From the NCBI RefSeq assembly GCF_006715785.1, contig NZ_VFNX01000001.1, positions 5,374,001 to 5,438,000 of the forward strand: 64,000 nt of DNA, given 5' to 3'. This stretch comes from Streptomyces puniciscabiei (GTDB lineage Bacteria; Actinomycetota; Actinomycetes; Streptomycetales; Streptomycetaceae). The translations under genes were made by a program, and so were the position numbers. Below are positions 8,396-15,865 of this stretch, in pieces. The notes beneath the pieces are model-generated. The model had not been told where the DNA came from. It did no database searches and worked only from the letters and a program-made list of their open reading frames with translations. Position 1 is the first letter of the stretch, and each line of letters opens with the position of its first letter.

Positions 8396-10573
8396 ATGAC
8401 GGCCGAGCTGGTGCGGGGGCAGAACCACCCGCTGTCCCAGGTCCGGCTGACGATCCGGATCTCGGCCGGGGTGCCGGTCCTGGCCGGAGCCACGCTCGGC
8501 GACGAGAACGGCACCGTGCACGGCCCGCAGTGGGTGGCCCACCCCGGCGCGCCCGCCCTGCCCGGTGTTCAGGTGCCCCGGAAGGCCGCCACCGGACACC
8601 GGGTCGCCGTCGATCTGGATGCCCTGCCCGAGGCCGTCCACCGCGTCGACGTCTTCCTCGCCCTGCCCACCGGGCCCGGCACACCGCTCCGGTTCGGTGC
8701 CGTCGCCGCCCCGCAGGCGACGGTCGAAGGCCTCGACGGCACCGAACTCGCCTGCTACACCCTCACCGGCCTGGACCGTGAGACGGCCGTGCTCGCACTG
8801 GAGCTGTACCGCAGACAGGGCGTCTGGAAAGTGCGTGCCGTGGGCCAGGGCTACGCGGCCGGGCTGACCGCGCTCCTCGCCGACCAGGGCCTGCGCGAGG
8901 CCGCCGATGTCGCGACCGCCGCCCACGCGGCGGCGCACGGCGAGGCGGCGACCGCTGGCGGGGCGGTGGCGGATGGCGACGCGGTGGCCGCTGGTGAGGC
9001 GGCGGCGCATGACGACGTGGTGGCCGCCGGCGAGGCGGTGGCGCACAGTGAGGCGGTCGCCCACGGTCCGTCCCGCCCGCTGCCGACGCCGTCCTCCGCT
9101 CCGCCGGCGCACGAGACTCCGGCCCGCGCGCCGCAGGACACCTTCACGGCCCCGCAACCCGAGCCGTCTGCCTCCGCCGCCCGCGTCACTCCGACGGCAG
9201 GGCCGTACGACACCGACGCACCCGAGCCCCAGGACACCCCTGCGAGCGGGACGCCCGGGCCGACGCCCTCCCGCGCCCCGCGGCAGCCGGAGCCGACGCC
9301 GCCGTACGAAGCGGAGAACCCGCACGACACCCAGACGTCCGGCGCAGCCTCGCGAGACCGCGGCACCCGGGTCGACTACACGCACCCCGGCCGTCGCCCG
9401 CACGGGACACCTCCCCCGGCGGCCCCCGCTGCCGGCGACGACCGGCCCGCGCAGCCCGTCGCGGGCGACGCCGTGGGCTGGTCGATGGAGGAGCGGCTGT
9501 ACAACCAGGTCTGGGGCATGTTCGAGGACCTGGCCCGCACGACCGCCGCGTACCGCAGCGCCGTCGACTTCGCCGACTCCCGCCTGGAGAAAGAGCTCGA
9601 CCAGGTACTCACCGACCCCCGCGGCAGACTCGGCACCGCGGGCGACGCGGCGCGTGAGGCGGCCCATGCCCGCCGGACACAGCTGGTGGACCAGGCGCGT
9701 GCGGTCCTCGACCGTGACATCGCCCAGCTCACCGCCGAGTGCGAGGTGGTCGAGCCCGCGCTTCCGCCGGCCTGTGCCCGCTGGGACAACCCCGTCTGGC
9801 ACGGCTATCGCGTGCCGACCGAGCCGCCGATGGCCCTGCGGCTCGGTGACCTCCATCTGCCCGAGAGCCTGTCGCTGCGCATCCCTCTGCTGGTCAGAAT
9901 GCCGCTGGAACGCGGCCTGTGGCTCGACAGCGGCCCGGCGGCGTCCGGCGGCTTCCCGGACTCCGCCGAGCTGCGGCGCCTGGCCATGGAGGCGGCGGTG
10001 GCGCTCGCTGCGCGGCTGCTCGCCGTGCATCCGGCGGGGGACTTCACCGTGCAGGTCATCGACCCGGCCGCCACCGGGGCGGCGGTGTTCGCCCCGCTCA
10101 CGCGGACCGGCGTGCTCGCCGCGCCTCCCGCGACCGGTGCGGCCGGTGTGACGGAGCTGCTGGAGCGGCTCACCCGGCGGGTCGACCTGGTGCAGATGGC
10201 GCTGCGCGGCGGCGCGCCCGAAGCGCTGCCGGCCGATGTCGACCCCGCACGTCAGCTGCTGATCGTCAACGACTTCCCGCACGGCTTCGACGACCGGGCG
10301 GTGACCCGGCTGCGCTATCTCGCCGACGAGGGGCCCGGCGTCGGTGTCCACCTCCTGCTGGTGGCCGACCGCGAGGACGCCGCCGCCTACGGCCCCCTGC
10401 TCGATCCGCTGTGGCGTTCGCTGATGCGACTCACCCCTGTACCCGACGATCACTTCGCCGATCCCTGGGTGGGTCATGCCTGGACCTACGAACCGTCGCT
10501 GGTGCCGACCGGGAGCCGGATCGTGCACCAGGTACTCACCGAGGTGGCGCGAGCTCTGACCAAGCGCAGTTAA
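8396..10573 (+). CDS. TerD-like domain fused to a degenerate FtsK/HerA-type ATPase-like domain
   Basis: 725 residues in three parts. Residues 1-165 are a TerD-like beta-sandwich (MTAELVRGQNHPLS, FLALPTGPGTPLRFG, CYTLTGLDRETAVLALELYR). Residues about 178-365 are low-complexity: eight hexapeptide repeats (178-225), then a Pro/Thr/Glu-rich stretch. Residues about 365-725 resemble the first, non-canonical ATPase module of FtsK/SpoIIIE-like proteins. That module shows a helical coiled segment, then SLRIPLLVRMPLERGLWLD, FTVQVIDPAATGAAVFAPL, QLLIVNDFPHGFDD and GVGVHLLLVADRED. No Walker A GxxxxGK[ST] is visible, so ATP hydrolysis is doubtful. It follows TerD by 62 bp, with ATG start at 8396, and is probably co-transcribed. 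The FtsK-like relationship is my reading and needs a profile search. Confidence 0.75.
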   Translation: MTAELVRGQNHPLSQVRLTIRISAGVPVLAGATLGDENGTVHGPQWVAHPGAPALPGVQVPRKAATGHRVAVDLDALPEAVHRVDVFLALPTGPGTPLRFGAVAAPQATVEGLDGTELACYTLTGLDRETAVLALELYRRQGVWKVRAVGQGYAAGLTALLADQGLREAADVATAAHAAAHGEAATAGGAVADGDAVAAGEAAAHDDVVAAGEAVAHSEAVAHGPSRPLPTPSSAPPAHETPARAPQDTFTAPQPEPSASAARVTPTAGPYDTDAPEPQDTPASGTPGPTPSRAPRQPEPTPPYEAENPHDTQTSGAASRDRGTRVDYTHPGRRPHGTPPPAAPAAGDDRPAQPVAGDAVGWSMEERLYNQVWGMFEDLARTTAAYRSAVDFADSRLEKELDQVLTDPRGRLGTAGDAAREAAHARRTQLVDQARAVLDRDIAQLTAECEVVEPALPPACARWDNPVWHGYRVPTEPPMALRLGDLHLPESLSLRIPLLVRMPLERGLWLDSGPAASGGFPDSAELRRLAMEAAVALAARLLAVHPAGDFTVQVIDPAATGAAVFAPLTRTGVLAAPPATGAAGVTELLERLTRRVDLVQMALRGGAPEALPADVDPARQLLIVNDFPHGFDDRAVTRLRYLADEGPGVGVHLLLVADREDAAAYGPLLDPLWRSLMRLTPVPDDHFADPWVGHAWTYEPSLVPTGSRIVHQVLTEVARALTKRS
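8927..9070 (+). repeat. eight imperfect 18-bp (hexapeptide) repeats inside the TerD-FtsK-like gene
   Basis: Tandem 18-bp units start at 8927, 8945, 8963, 8981, 8999, 9017, 9035 and 9053. They encode AAAHGE, AATAGG, AVADGD, AVAAGE, AAAHDD, VVAAGE, AVAHSE and AVAHGP. The reading frame is kept, so copy-number change would lengthen or shorten the linker without a frameshift. Confidence 0.85.
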
Positions 10574-10616
10574 AGTGCGCTGAACAGGCATCTTGGTCCT
10601 TATTTTACTTTTCTCT

Positions 10617-10645
10617 TTACCTTTCCTTGGTGATTGGGGTACTGT
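10617..10645 (+). promoter_or_regulatory. putative promoter of terC
   Basis: TTACCT (10617-10622), 17-nt spacer, TACTGT (10640-10645), inside an unusually T-rich stretch (10598-10629). The predicted start near 10652 coincides with the first base of the riboswitch P1 helix. Confidence 0.5.
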
Positions 10646-10650
10646 CTTCC

Positions 10651-10750
10651 GTACGGAGGGGAGTACTCCCTGACTGCGGCGCACCCGTCAGTACGGACCG
10701 GTTCCGGTCCCGGGGCGCCGGCCCGGCGCGGGTGGAAGAGACCTCCGGCA
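10651..10750 (+). promoter_or_regulatory. yybP-ykoY (Mn2+) riboswitch upstream of terC
   Basis: The RNA has the two invariant internal-loop strands of this riboswitch class: GGGGAGTA at 10658-10665 and AGAGACCT at 10737-10744. They are closed by a P1 helix CGGAGG (10654-10659) with CCTCCG (10742-10747). Between them lie a TGAC/GTCA pairing (10671-10674 with 10687-10690) and a perfect hairpin GGACCGG-TT-CCGGTCC. The class senses Mn2+ and commonly controls TerC/MntP/P-type Mn2+ exporters, which fits the gene downstream. The element ends about 45 nt before the GTG, so translational or terminator-based control are both possible. Confidence 0.82.
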
Positions 10751-10795
10751 GCGACGATGCTGACGTGTTTGCCGTTACCTGATGCCGGAGGTGCA

Positions 10796-11797
10796 GTGGA
10801 AGTCTCCATGACCCTGTGGGTCCTCACCATCGTGGGTCTCGCCGGCCTGATCGCGGTCGATTTCTTCATCGGGCGCAAGCCCCATGAAGTGTCGATCAAG
10901 GAAGCCGGTATCTGGACCGTCGTCTGGATCGCCCTGGCTGGGCTGTTCGGCCTCGGTCTTCTCCTCCTCGGCGGTGGAGAGCCGGCCGGCGAGTTCTTCG
11001 CCGGGTTCATCACCGAGAAGTCGCTGAGCGTCGACAACCTCTTCGTCTTCGTCCTGATCATGGCGAAGTTCGCGGTGCCCACGCGGTACCAGCAGCGCGT
11101 CCTGCTCGTCGGCGTGCTCATAGCGCTGGTCCTGCGGGCCGTCTTCATCGCCGCGGGAGCCGCGATCATCGCCAGCTTCTCCTGGGTCTTCTATCTCTTC
11201 GGTGCCTTCCTGATCTGGACCGCCTGGAAGCTCATCCAGGAAGCCCGCGCGGACGAGGAGGACGAGGAGTACGAAGAGAACAAGCTGCTGAAGGCCGCGG
11301 AGCGCAAGTTCGGTGTCGCGGACCGGTACCACGGCACCAAACTGTGGATACGGCAGAACGGCAAGCGGGTCATGACGCCGATGCTGGTCGTGATGCTCGC
11401 CATCGGCACCACGGACGTCCTGTTCGCCCTGGACTCCATTCCCGCGATCTTCGGTCTGACCCAGGACCCGTACATCGTCTTCACCGCCAACGCCTTCGCC
11501 CTCATGGGGCTGCGGCAGCTGTACTTCCTCATCGGCGGCCTGCTGAAGAAGCTGGTCCACCTCTCGTACGGCCTGTCGATCATTCTCGGCTTCATCGGCG
11601 TCAAGCTGGTGCTGCACGCCCTGCACGAGTCCGGCGTCCATGTCCCCGAGATCGGCATCCCTGTCTCGCTCGGCGTGATCTGCGCGGTCCTGGTCGTCAC
11701 GACCGTCACCAGTCTGATGGCCACCAGGAAGCAGGCCGCCGTCGAGGCGGCGCAGGCCGGCGGCGAAGCCGCTGCGAAGGACAGCGTCGACGCCTGA
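10796..11797 (+). CDS. TerC-family integral membrane protein, probable Mn2+ exporter
   Basis: 333-residue TerC/Alx-family protein with about eight to nine transmembrane helices. Conserved acidic motifs lie within helices: IAVDFFIG, EKSLSVDNLFVFVLIMAKF and IGTTDVLFALDSIPAIFGLT, the Asp residues being typical of metal-transporting TerC proteins. A charged cytoplasmic loop (EEDEEYEENKLLKAAERKFG) splits the protein. The GTG at 10796 follows a GGAGG at 10787-10791. An in-frame ATG at 10808 is the alternative start. The upstream yybP-ykoY element supports manganese export. Tellurite resistance, the source of the name, is less likely to be the physiological role. Confidence 0.88.
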   Translation: MEVSMTLWVLTIVGLAGLIAVDFFIGRKPHEVSIKEAGIWTVVWIALAGLFGLGLLLLGGGEPAGEFFAGFITEKSLSVDNLFVFVLIMAKFAVPTRYQQRVLLVGVLIALVLRAVFIAAGAAIIASFSWVFYLFGAFLIWTAWKLIQEARADEEDEEYEENKLLKAAERKFGVADRYHGTKLWIRQNGKRVMTPMLVVMLAIGTTDVLFALDSIPAIFGLTQDPYIVFTANAFALMGLRQLYFLIGGLLKKLVHLSYGLSIILGFIGVKLVLHALHESGVHVPEIGIPVSLGVICAVLVVTTVTSLMATRKQAAVEAAQAGGEAAAKDSVDA

Positions 11798-11923
11798 CCG
11801 GACCTGCGGCAGCCACGCCCGGTGCGGGAGCGGATTGTGCTAAGCGGGTGGGCGCTCCCGCCGCGGTCGGCCTCGCGACGGAAACGGAAAGAAGCATCAG
11901 AAAGGGGACGAGGAATTCCGGAA

Positions 11924-11971
11924 ATGAACGAAATGCGGATCCTGTACGTCTCTGCGACCATCGCGGCATGA
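11924..11971 (+). CDS. possible 15-residue leader peptide coupled to chaA
   Basis: A short reading frame MNEMRILYVSATIAA ends in TGA at 11969-11971 and overlaps the chaA ATG (11968-11970) as ATGA. A weak purine-rich site (GGACGAGG, 11906-11913) lies upstream. chaA itself has no ribosome binding site of its own, so translation may be coupled through this frame. Without coupling, a leaderless chaA transcript is the alternative. This is an inference from spacing only. Confidence 0.35.
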   Translation: MNEMRILYVSATIAA

Positions 11972-13068
11972 TCACTCGGCTCGGGGCGCTCACCTGGCAA
12001 TGGACGATTTTCGTGCCCGTCCTCGCTGTCGTCCTCCTGGTCTTCACCTGGGGCCGTCACCTGCCGGGCGCGGTGGTCGCCCTGATCACCCTGGTGCTTG
12101 CGGCCTCCGTCCTGGCAGCAGTCCACCACGCCGAGGTCGTGGCCCACCGCGTCGGCGAGCCCTTCGGCTCCCTGGTGCTCGCCATCGCCGTCACGATCAT
12201 CGAGGTGGCCCTGATCGTCACCCTCATGGCCGACGGCGGCGCCAAGAGTTCCACCCTGGCGAGGGACACCGTCTTCGCCGCCGTGATGATCACCTGCAAC
12301 GGCATCGTCGGGCTCTGTCTGCTCGTCGCCTCCCTGCGGCACGGCACCGCGGTCTTCAACCCGGAGGGCAGCGGCGCGGCGCTGGCGACCGTCGCGACGC
12401 TCGCCACCCTCAGCCTGGTGCTGCCGACCTTCACGACCAGCAAGCCCGGACCCGAGTTCTCCTCGGTGCAGCTGACCTTCGCCGCGCTGTCCTCACTGAT
12501 CCTGTACGGGCTGTTCGTGGCCACCCAGACCGTGCGCCACCGCGACTACTTCCTGCCGATCACCCGGCAGGGCGAGGTCATCGCCGCCGACCATCACGCC
12601 CCGCCCCCGTCCGCGCGCACCGCCTGGATCAGCCTCGGTCTGCTCGGCCTGGCCCTGATCGGTGTGGTCGGCCTGGCCAAGGGGGTGTCGCCCACCATCG
12701 AGTCGGGTGTGAAGGCGGCCGGGCTGCACCAAGCCGTCGTCGGTGTGATCATCGCCCTGCTGGTCCTGCTGCCGGAGACGATCTCCGCGCTGCGCGCCGC
12801 ACGCCGTGACCGGGTGCAGACCAGCCTCAACCTCGCACTCGGCTCGGCCATGGCCAGCATCGGCCTGACCATCCCGGCCGTCGCCCTCGCCTCCATCTGG
12901 CTGTCCGGACCGCTCGTCCTCGGCCTCGGCTCCACGCACATGCTGCTGCTCGCGCTGACCATCGTGGTCAGCTCCCTGACAGTGGTGCCGGGACGGGCCA
13001 CACCCCTGCAGGGCGGTGTCCACCTGGTGCTCTTCGCGGCCTACCTGGAGTTGGCCATCAACCCGTAG
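11968..13068 (+). CDS. chaA: Ca2+(Na+)/H+ antiporter, ChaA type
   Basis: 366-residue cation/proton antiporter of the CaCA superfamily with about eleven transmembrane helices. Each half carries the acidic alpha-repeat motif: FGSLVLAIAVTIIEVALIVTLM in the N-terminal half and LLVLLPETISALRAARRDR with the following ALGSAMASIGLTIP in the C-terminal half. The Glu residues would bind the cation. It follows terC by 170 bp on the same strand, giving two metal/cation exporters in a row behind the TerD genes. E. coli ChaA exports Ca2+, Na+ and K+, and the substrate here is not fixed by sequence. Confidence 0.87.
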   Translation: MITRLGALTWQWTIFVPVLAVVLLVFTWGRHLPGAVVALITLVLAASVLAAVHHAEVVAHRVGEPFGSLVLAIAVTIIEVALIVTLMADGGAKSSTLARDTVFAAVMITCNGIVGLCLLVASLRHGTAVFNPEGSGAALATVATLATLSLVLPTFTTSKPGPEFSSVQLTFAALSSLILYGLFVATQTVRHRDYFLPITRQGEVIAADHHAPPPSARTAWISLGLLGLALIGVVGLAKGVSPTIESGVKAAGLHQAVVGVIIALLVLLPETISALRAARRDRVQTSLNLALGSAMASIGLTIPAVALASIWLSGPLVLGLGSTHMLLLALTIVVSSLTVVPGRATPLQGGVHLVLFAAYLELAINP

Positions 13069-13139
13069 CCCACACGCCCGTCCCCTCTCCTTCCGAGGGA
13101 GGCTGGCGGCGCCCTCGCTGTCGTCAGGTTCCCGGCCGG

Positions 13140-14444
13140 TCAGCCCGTCGCCGGCTCCACGGCCGGCACGGGCACCGGCCGTGTCTCCGGAAGCAGTGCG
13201 AAGCACACCAGGCTGACCAGTCCGATGCCCGTCAGATACACACCCACGGCCCAGGGCACACGCCCGCTCTGCTCCGCGAGCGCCGTGGCCACGATCGGGG
13301 TGAGCGCGCCGCCGAGGACCCCGCCGAGGTTGTAGCCCACCGCGGCCCCCGTGCAGCGCACCCGCGCCTCGTACAGTTCCGGCAGGTAGGCGGCGATGAC
13401 CGCGAACATGGTGACGAAGGCGATCAGCGCGCCAAGGATCCCGAGGAACATCAGCAGAGGTCGGCCGGTGGCCAACAGCGCAACCATGGGGAGCATCCAC
13501 AGAACGCAGGCCGCACACCCGGTCAGACACATCGGCCGCCGACCGTAGCGGTCGCCGAGCAGCGCCACCAAGGGCGTGAGGGCCCCCTTCACCGCCACCG
13601 CGGCCATGACGCAGCTCAGCATCACCGTCCGGCTCACCCCGAGCCGTTCCGTCGCGTACGCCAGCGACCAGGTCGTCACCGCGTAGAACACCGCGTACCC
13701 GATGGCCAGCGCACCGGCCGTCAGCAGCACCAGCCGCCCGTGATGCCGTACGACCTCGACGAGCGGCACGCGCGCGTGGTCGTCGATTTCCAGGAACCGG
13801 GGGCTCTCGGCGAGCGACGAGCGCAGCCACAGCCCGGCGAGCGCCGGCACACCCGCGACCCAGAACGGCACGCGCCAGCCCCACCGCGCGAACTCCGTGT
13901 CGGAGAGTGCCGCCGACAGTGCGAGCATCACCCCGTTGGCGAGCACGAAGCCCACGGCGGGCCCCACTTGAGGGAAGCTCGACCACAGGGCACGTCGCGC
14001 GGCCGGGGCATGCTCGGCGGTCAGCAGCACCGCCCCGCCCCACTCCCCACCGAGCCCGAGACCCTGCAGGAAGCGCAGCAGGAGCAGCAACAGGGGCGCG
14101 GCCATGCCGATCGTTCCGTACGACGGCACACAGCCCACCGCGACGGTCGAGGCGCCCGTGAGCAGCAGGGAGGCGACGAGCACGGGCCGCCGTCCACGAC
14201 GGTCACCGAGATGCCCGAACACCACCGAGCCCAGCGGCCGGGCCACGAATCCCACCCCGAACGTCACGAACGCCGCCAGCGTCCCCGCGACCGGCGAGAA
14301 CGTCGGGAAGAACAGCGGTCCCAGGACCAGGGCCGCCGCGGTCCCGTAGACGAAGAAGTCGTAGAACTCGATCGCGGTACCCGCCAGGGACGCGGCGGCG
14401 AGTCTCGGCATCGAAGGGGCGCTCACGGCACGTACAGGCTGCAT
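13140..14444 (-). CDS. MFS transporter, metabolite:H+ symporter (MHS) type
   Basis: 434-residue major-facilitator protein with 12 helices. It has the MHS-family hallmarks: AIEFYDFFVYGTAAAL in helix 1, GHLGDRRGRRPVL between helices 2 and 3, LLRFLQGLGLGGEWGGAVLL in helix 4 and GDRYGRRPMCL in the second half. MHS members include shikimate (ShiA), citrate, alpha-ketoglutarate and proline/betaine transporters. It is divergent from aroQ (177 bp between starts), which makes shikimate or quinate import plausible. That is context-based inference, and the sequence itself gives only the family. Confidence 0.85.
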   Translation of the reverse strand: MQPVRAVSAPSMPRLAAASLAGTAIEFYDFFVYGTAAALVLGPLFFPTFSPVAGTLAAFVTFGVGFVARPLGSVVFGHLGDRRGRRPVLVASLLLTGASTVAVGCVPSYGTIGMAAPLLLLLLRFLQGLGLGGEWGGAVLLTAEHAPAARRALWSSFPQVGPAVGFVLANGVMLALSAALSDTEFARWGWRVPFWVAGVPALAGLWLRSSLAESPRFLEIDDHARVPLVEVVRHHGRLVLLTAGALAIGYAVFYAVTTWSLAYATERLGVSRTVMLSCVMAAVAVKGALTPLVALLGDRYGRRPMCLTGCAACVLWMLPMVALLATGRPLLMFLGILGALIAFVTMFAVIAAYLPELYEARVRCTGAAVGYNLGGVLGGALTPIVATALAEQSGRVPWAVGVYLTGIGLVSLVCFALLPETRPVPVPAVEPATG

Positions 14445-14621
14445 GCCGCGTCAACCACCTGCCGTGATCAAGAGTTACGGGGCGCGCGGAGGTGACCGAA
14501 GCGACCGTGGTGTGCGCCGAGACCCCCGGCGCAGATGGCCCGTCGTGCACTCCGGCCGCCGTGATAGACCGGGTGCGAGCGGCGGTCGCCGACGTACCGC
14601 CCCGAACGGACCGGAGGAAAC

Positions 14622-15095
14622 GTGCCCCGCACCCTGGCCAACGCCCCGATCATGATCCTCAACGGGCCCAACCTGAACCTGCTCGGCCAGCGCCAGCCCG
14701 AGATCTACGGCAGGGACACCCTGGCCGACATCGAGGCGCTGTGCGCCAAGGCCGCGGCCGCGCACGGCGGCACGGTGGACCTGCGGCAGTCCAACCACGA
14801 GGGTCAGTTGGTCGACTGGATCCACGAGGCGCGCCTGAACCACTGCGGGATCGTCATCAACCCCGGCGCCTACTCCCACACGTCGGTTGCGATTCTGGAC
14901 GCACTCAACACCTGTGACGGCATGCCCGTGCTGGAGGTCCACATCTCCAACATCCACCAGCGCGAGTCGTTCCGGCACCACTCCTATGTCTCGCTGCGCG
15001 CCGACGGTGTGATCGCCGGGTGCGGCGTGCAGGGCTACGTGTTCGGAGTGGAGCGGGTCGCCGCCCTGGTGGGCGCGGCCCAGGCCGAGGCCTAG
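14622..15095 (+). CDS. aroQ: type II 3-dehydroquinate dehydratase
   Basis: 157-residue type II dehydroquinase that forms dodecamers and interconverts 3-dehydroquinate and 3-dehydroshikimate. Active-site motifs are present: [19 protein letters not shown] (Arg and Tyr of the flexible lid), [17 protein letters not shown] (Asn and His), [18 protein letters not shown] (His/Arg) and [10 protein letters not shown]. The GTG at 14622 has a good GGAGGA site at 14612-14617. Type II enzymes serve shikimate biosynthesis or quinate catabolism. The neighbouring MHS transporter leans towards the catabolic role, but a second aroQ elsewhere would be needed to judge. Confidence 0.95.
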   Translation: MPRTLANAPIMILNGPNLNLLGQRQPEIYGRDTLADIEALCAKAAAAHGGTVDLRQSNHEGQLVDWIHEARLNHCGIVINPGAYSHTSVAILDALNTCDGMPVLEVHISNIHQRESFRHHSYVSLRADGVIAGCGVQGYVFGVERVAALVGAAQAEA

Positions 15096-15106
15096 GCCGG
15101 GGGGCT

Positions 15107-15865
15107 TCACAGCCGGCCCGCCTCCACGAGCCGCCGCAGGAAGCGCCGCGTGCGCTCCTGCTGCGGGTCGCCGAAAACCTGCTCGGCGGTACCGCGCTCC
15201 AGCACGACGCCACCGTCCAGAAAACAAACCTGGTCGGCGACGTCCCGGGCGAAGCCCATCTCGTGTGTCGCCAGCACCATGGTCATGCCGTCGTCCTTCA
15301 GGTCCCGGACCACCTCCAGCACCTCGCCCACGAGTTCGGGATCGAGCGCCGCCGTGATCTCGTCCAGCAGCAACAGCCGGGGCCGCACGGCGAGCGCCCG
15401 TGCGATGGCCACACGCTGCTGCTGGCCGCCGCTGAGCCGGTCGGGGTAGGCATCCGCCTTGGCGGCCAGTCCGAGGCGCTCCAGCAGCTCCCTGGCCTGT
15501 GCCTCGGCCTCCGCGCGGGGGACGCCGTGCACCCTGCGGGGCGCCAGCGTGATGTTGTCCACCACCGTCATGTGCGGGAAGAGGTTGTACGCCTGGAAGA
15601 CCACGCCGATCCGGCGCCGCACCGCGTCCTGGTCGACGCGCGGACCGGTGATCTCCTCGCCGTCCAGCCAGATCGCGCCGTCGTCGATCTCCTCCAGCAG
15701 GTTGGCGCAGCGCAGCAGCGTGGACTTGCCCGAACCCGAGGCGCCGATCAGCGCGGTCACCGTGTGCGGGGCGACCTCCAGACCGACGTCCCGCAGCACG
15801 ACGGAGCCGCCGAAGGTCTTGCGGACGGACTCCATGCGCAGCACGGGCGCGACTGCGTCGCTCAT
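15107..15865 (-). CDS. polar amino-acid ABC transporter, ATP-binding protein
   Basis: 252-residue ABC ATPase of the GlnQ/polar amino-acid class. Walker A GASGSGKST, Q-loop VFQAYNLFPHMTV, signature LSGGQQQRVAIARAL, Walker B LLLLDEITAALDPE and H-loop ATHEMGF are intact. It is the last gene of a three-gene operon (binding protein, permease, ATPase). Its ATG (15865) overlaps the permease stop by 4 bp. The 3' end faces aroQ with 11 bp between stop codons. Confidence 0.95.
   Translation of the reverse strand: MSDAVAPVLRMESVRKTFGGSVVLRDVGLEVAPHTVTALIGASGSGKSTLLRCANLLEEIDDGAIWLDGEEITGPRVDQDAVRRRIGVVFQAYNLFPHMTVVDNITLAPRRVHGVPRAEAEAQARELLERLGLAAKADAYPDRLSGGQQQRVAIARALAVRPRLLLLDEITAALDPELVGEVLEVVRDLKDDGMTMVLATHEMGFARDVADQVCFLDGGVVLERGTAEQVFGDPQQERTRRFLRRLVEAGRL

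Noticed and set aside
14475..15227. Minus-strand frame across aroQ
   Set aside because: Shadow of aroQ. The + strand protein matches type II dehydroquinase over its whole length.
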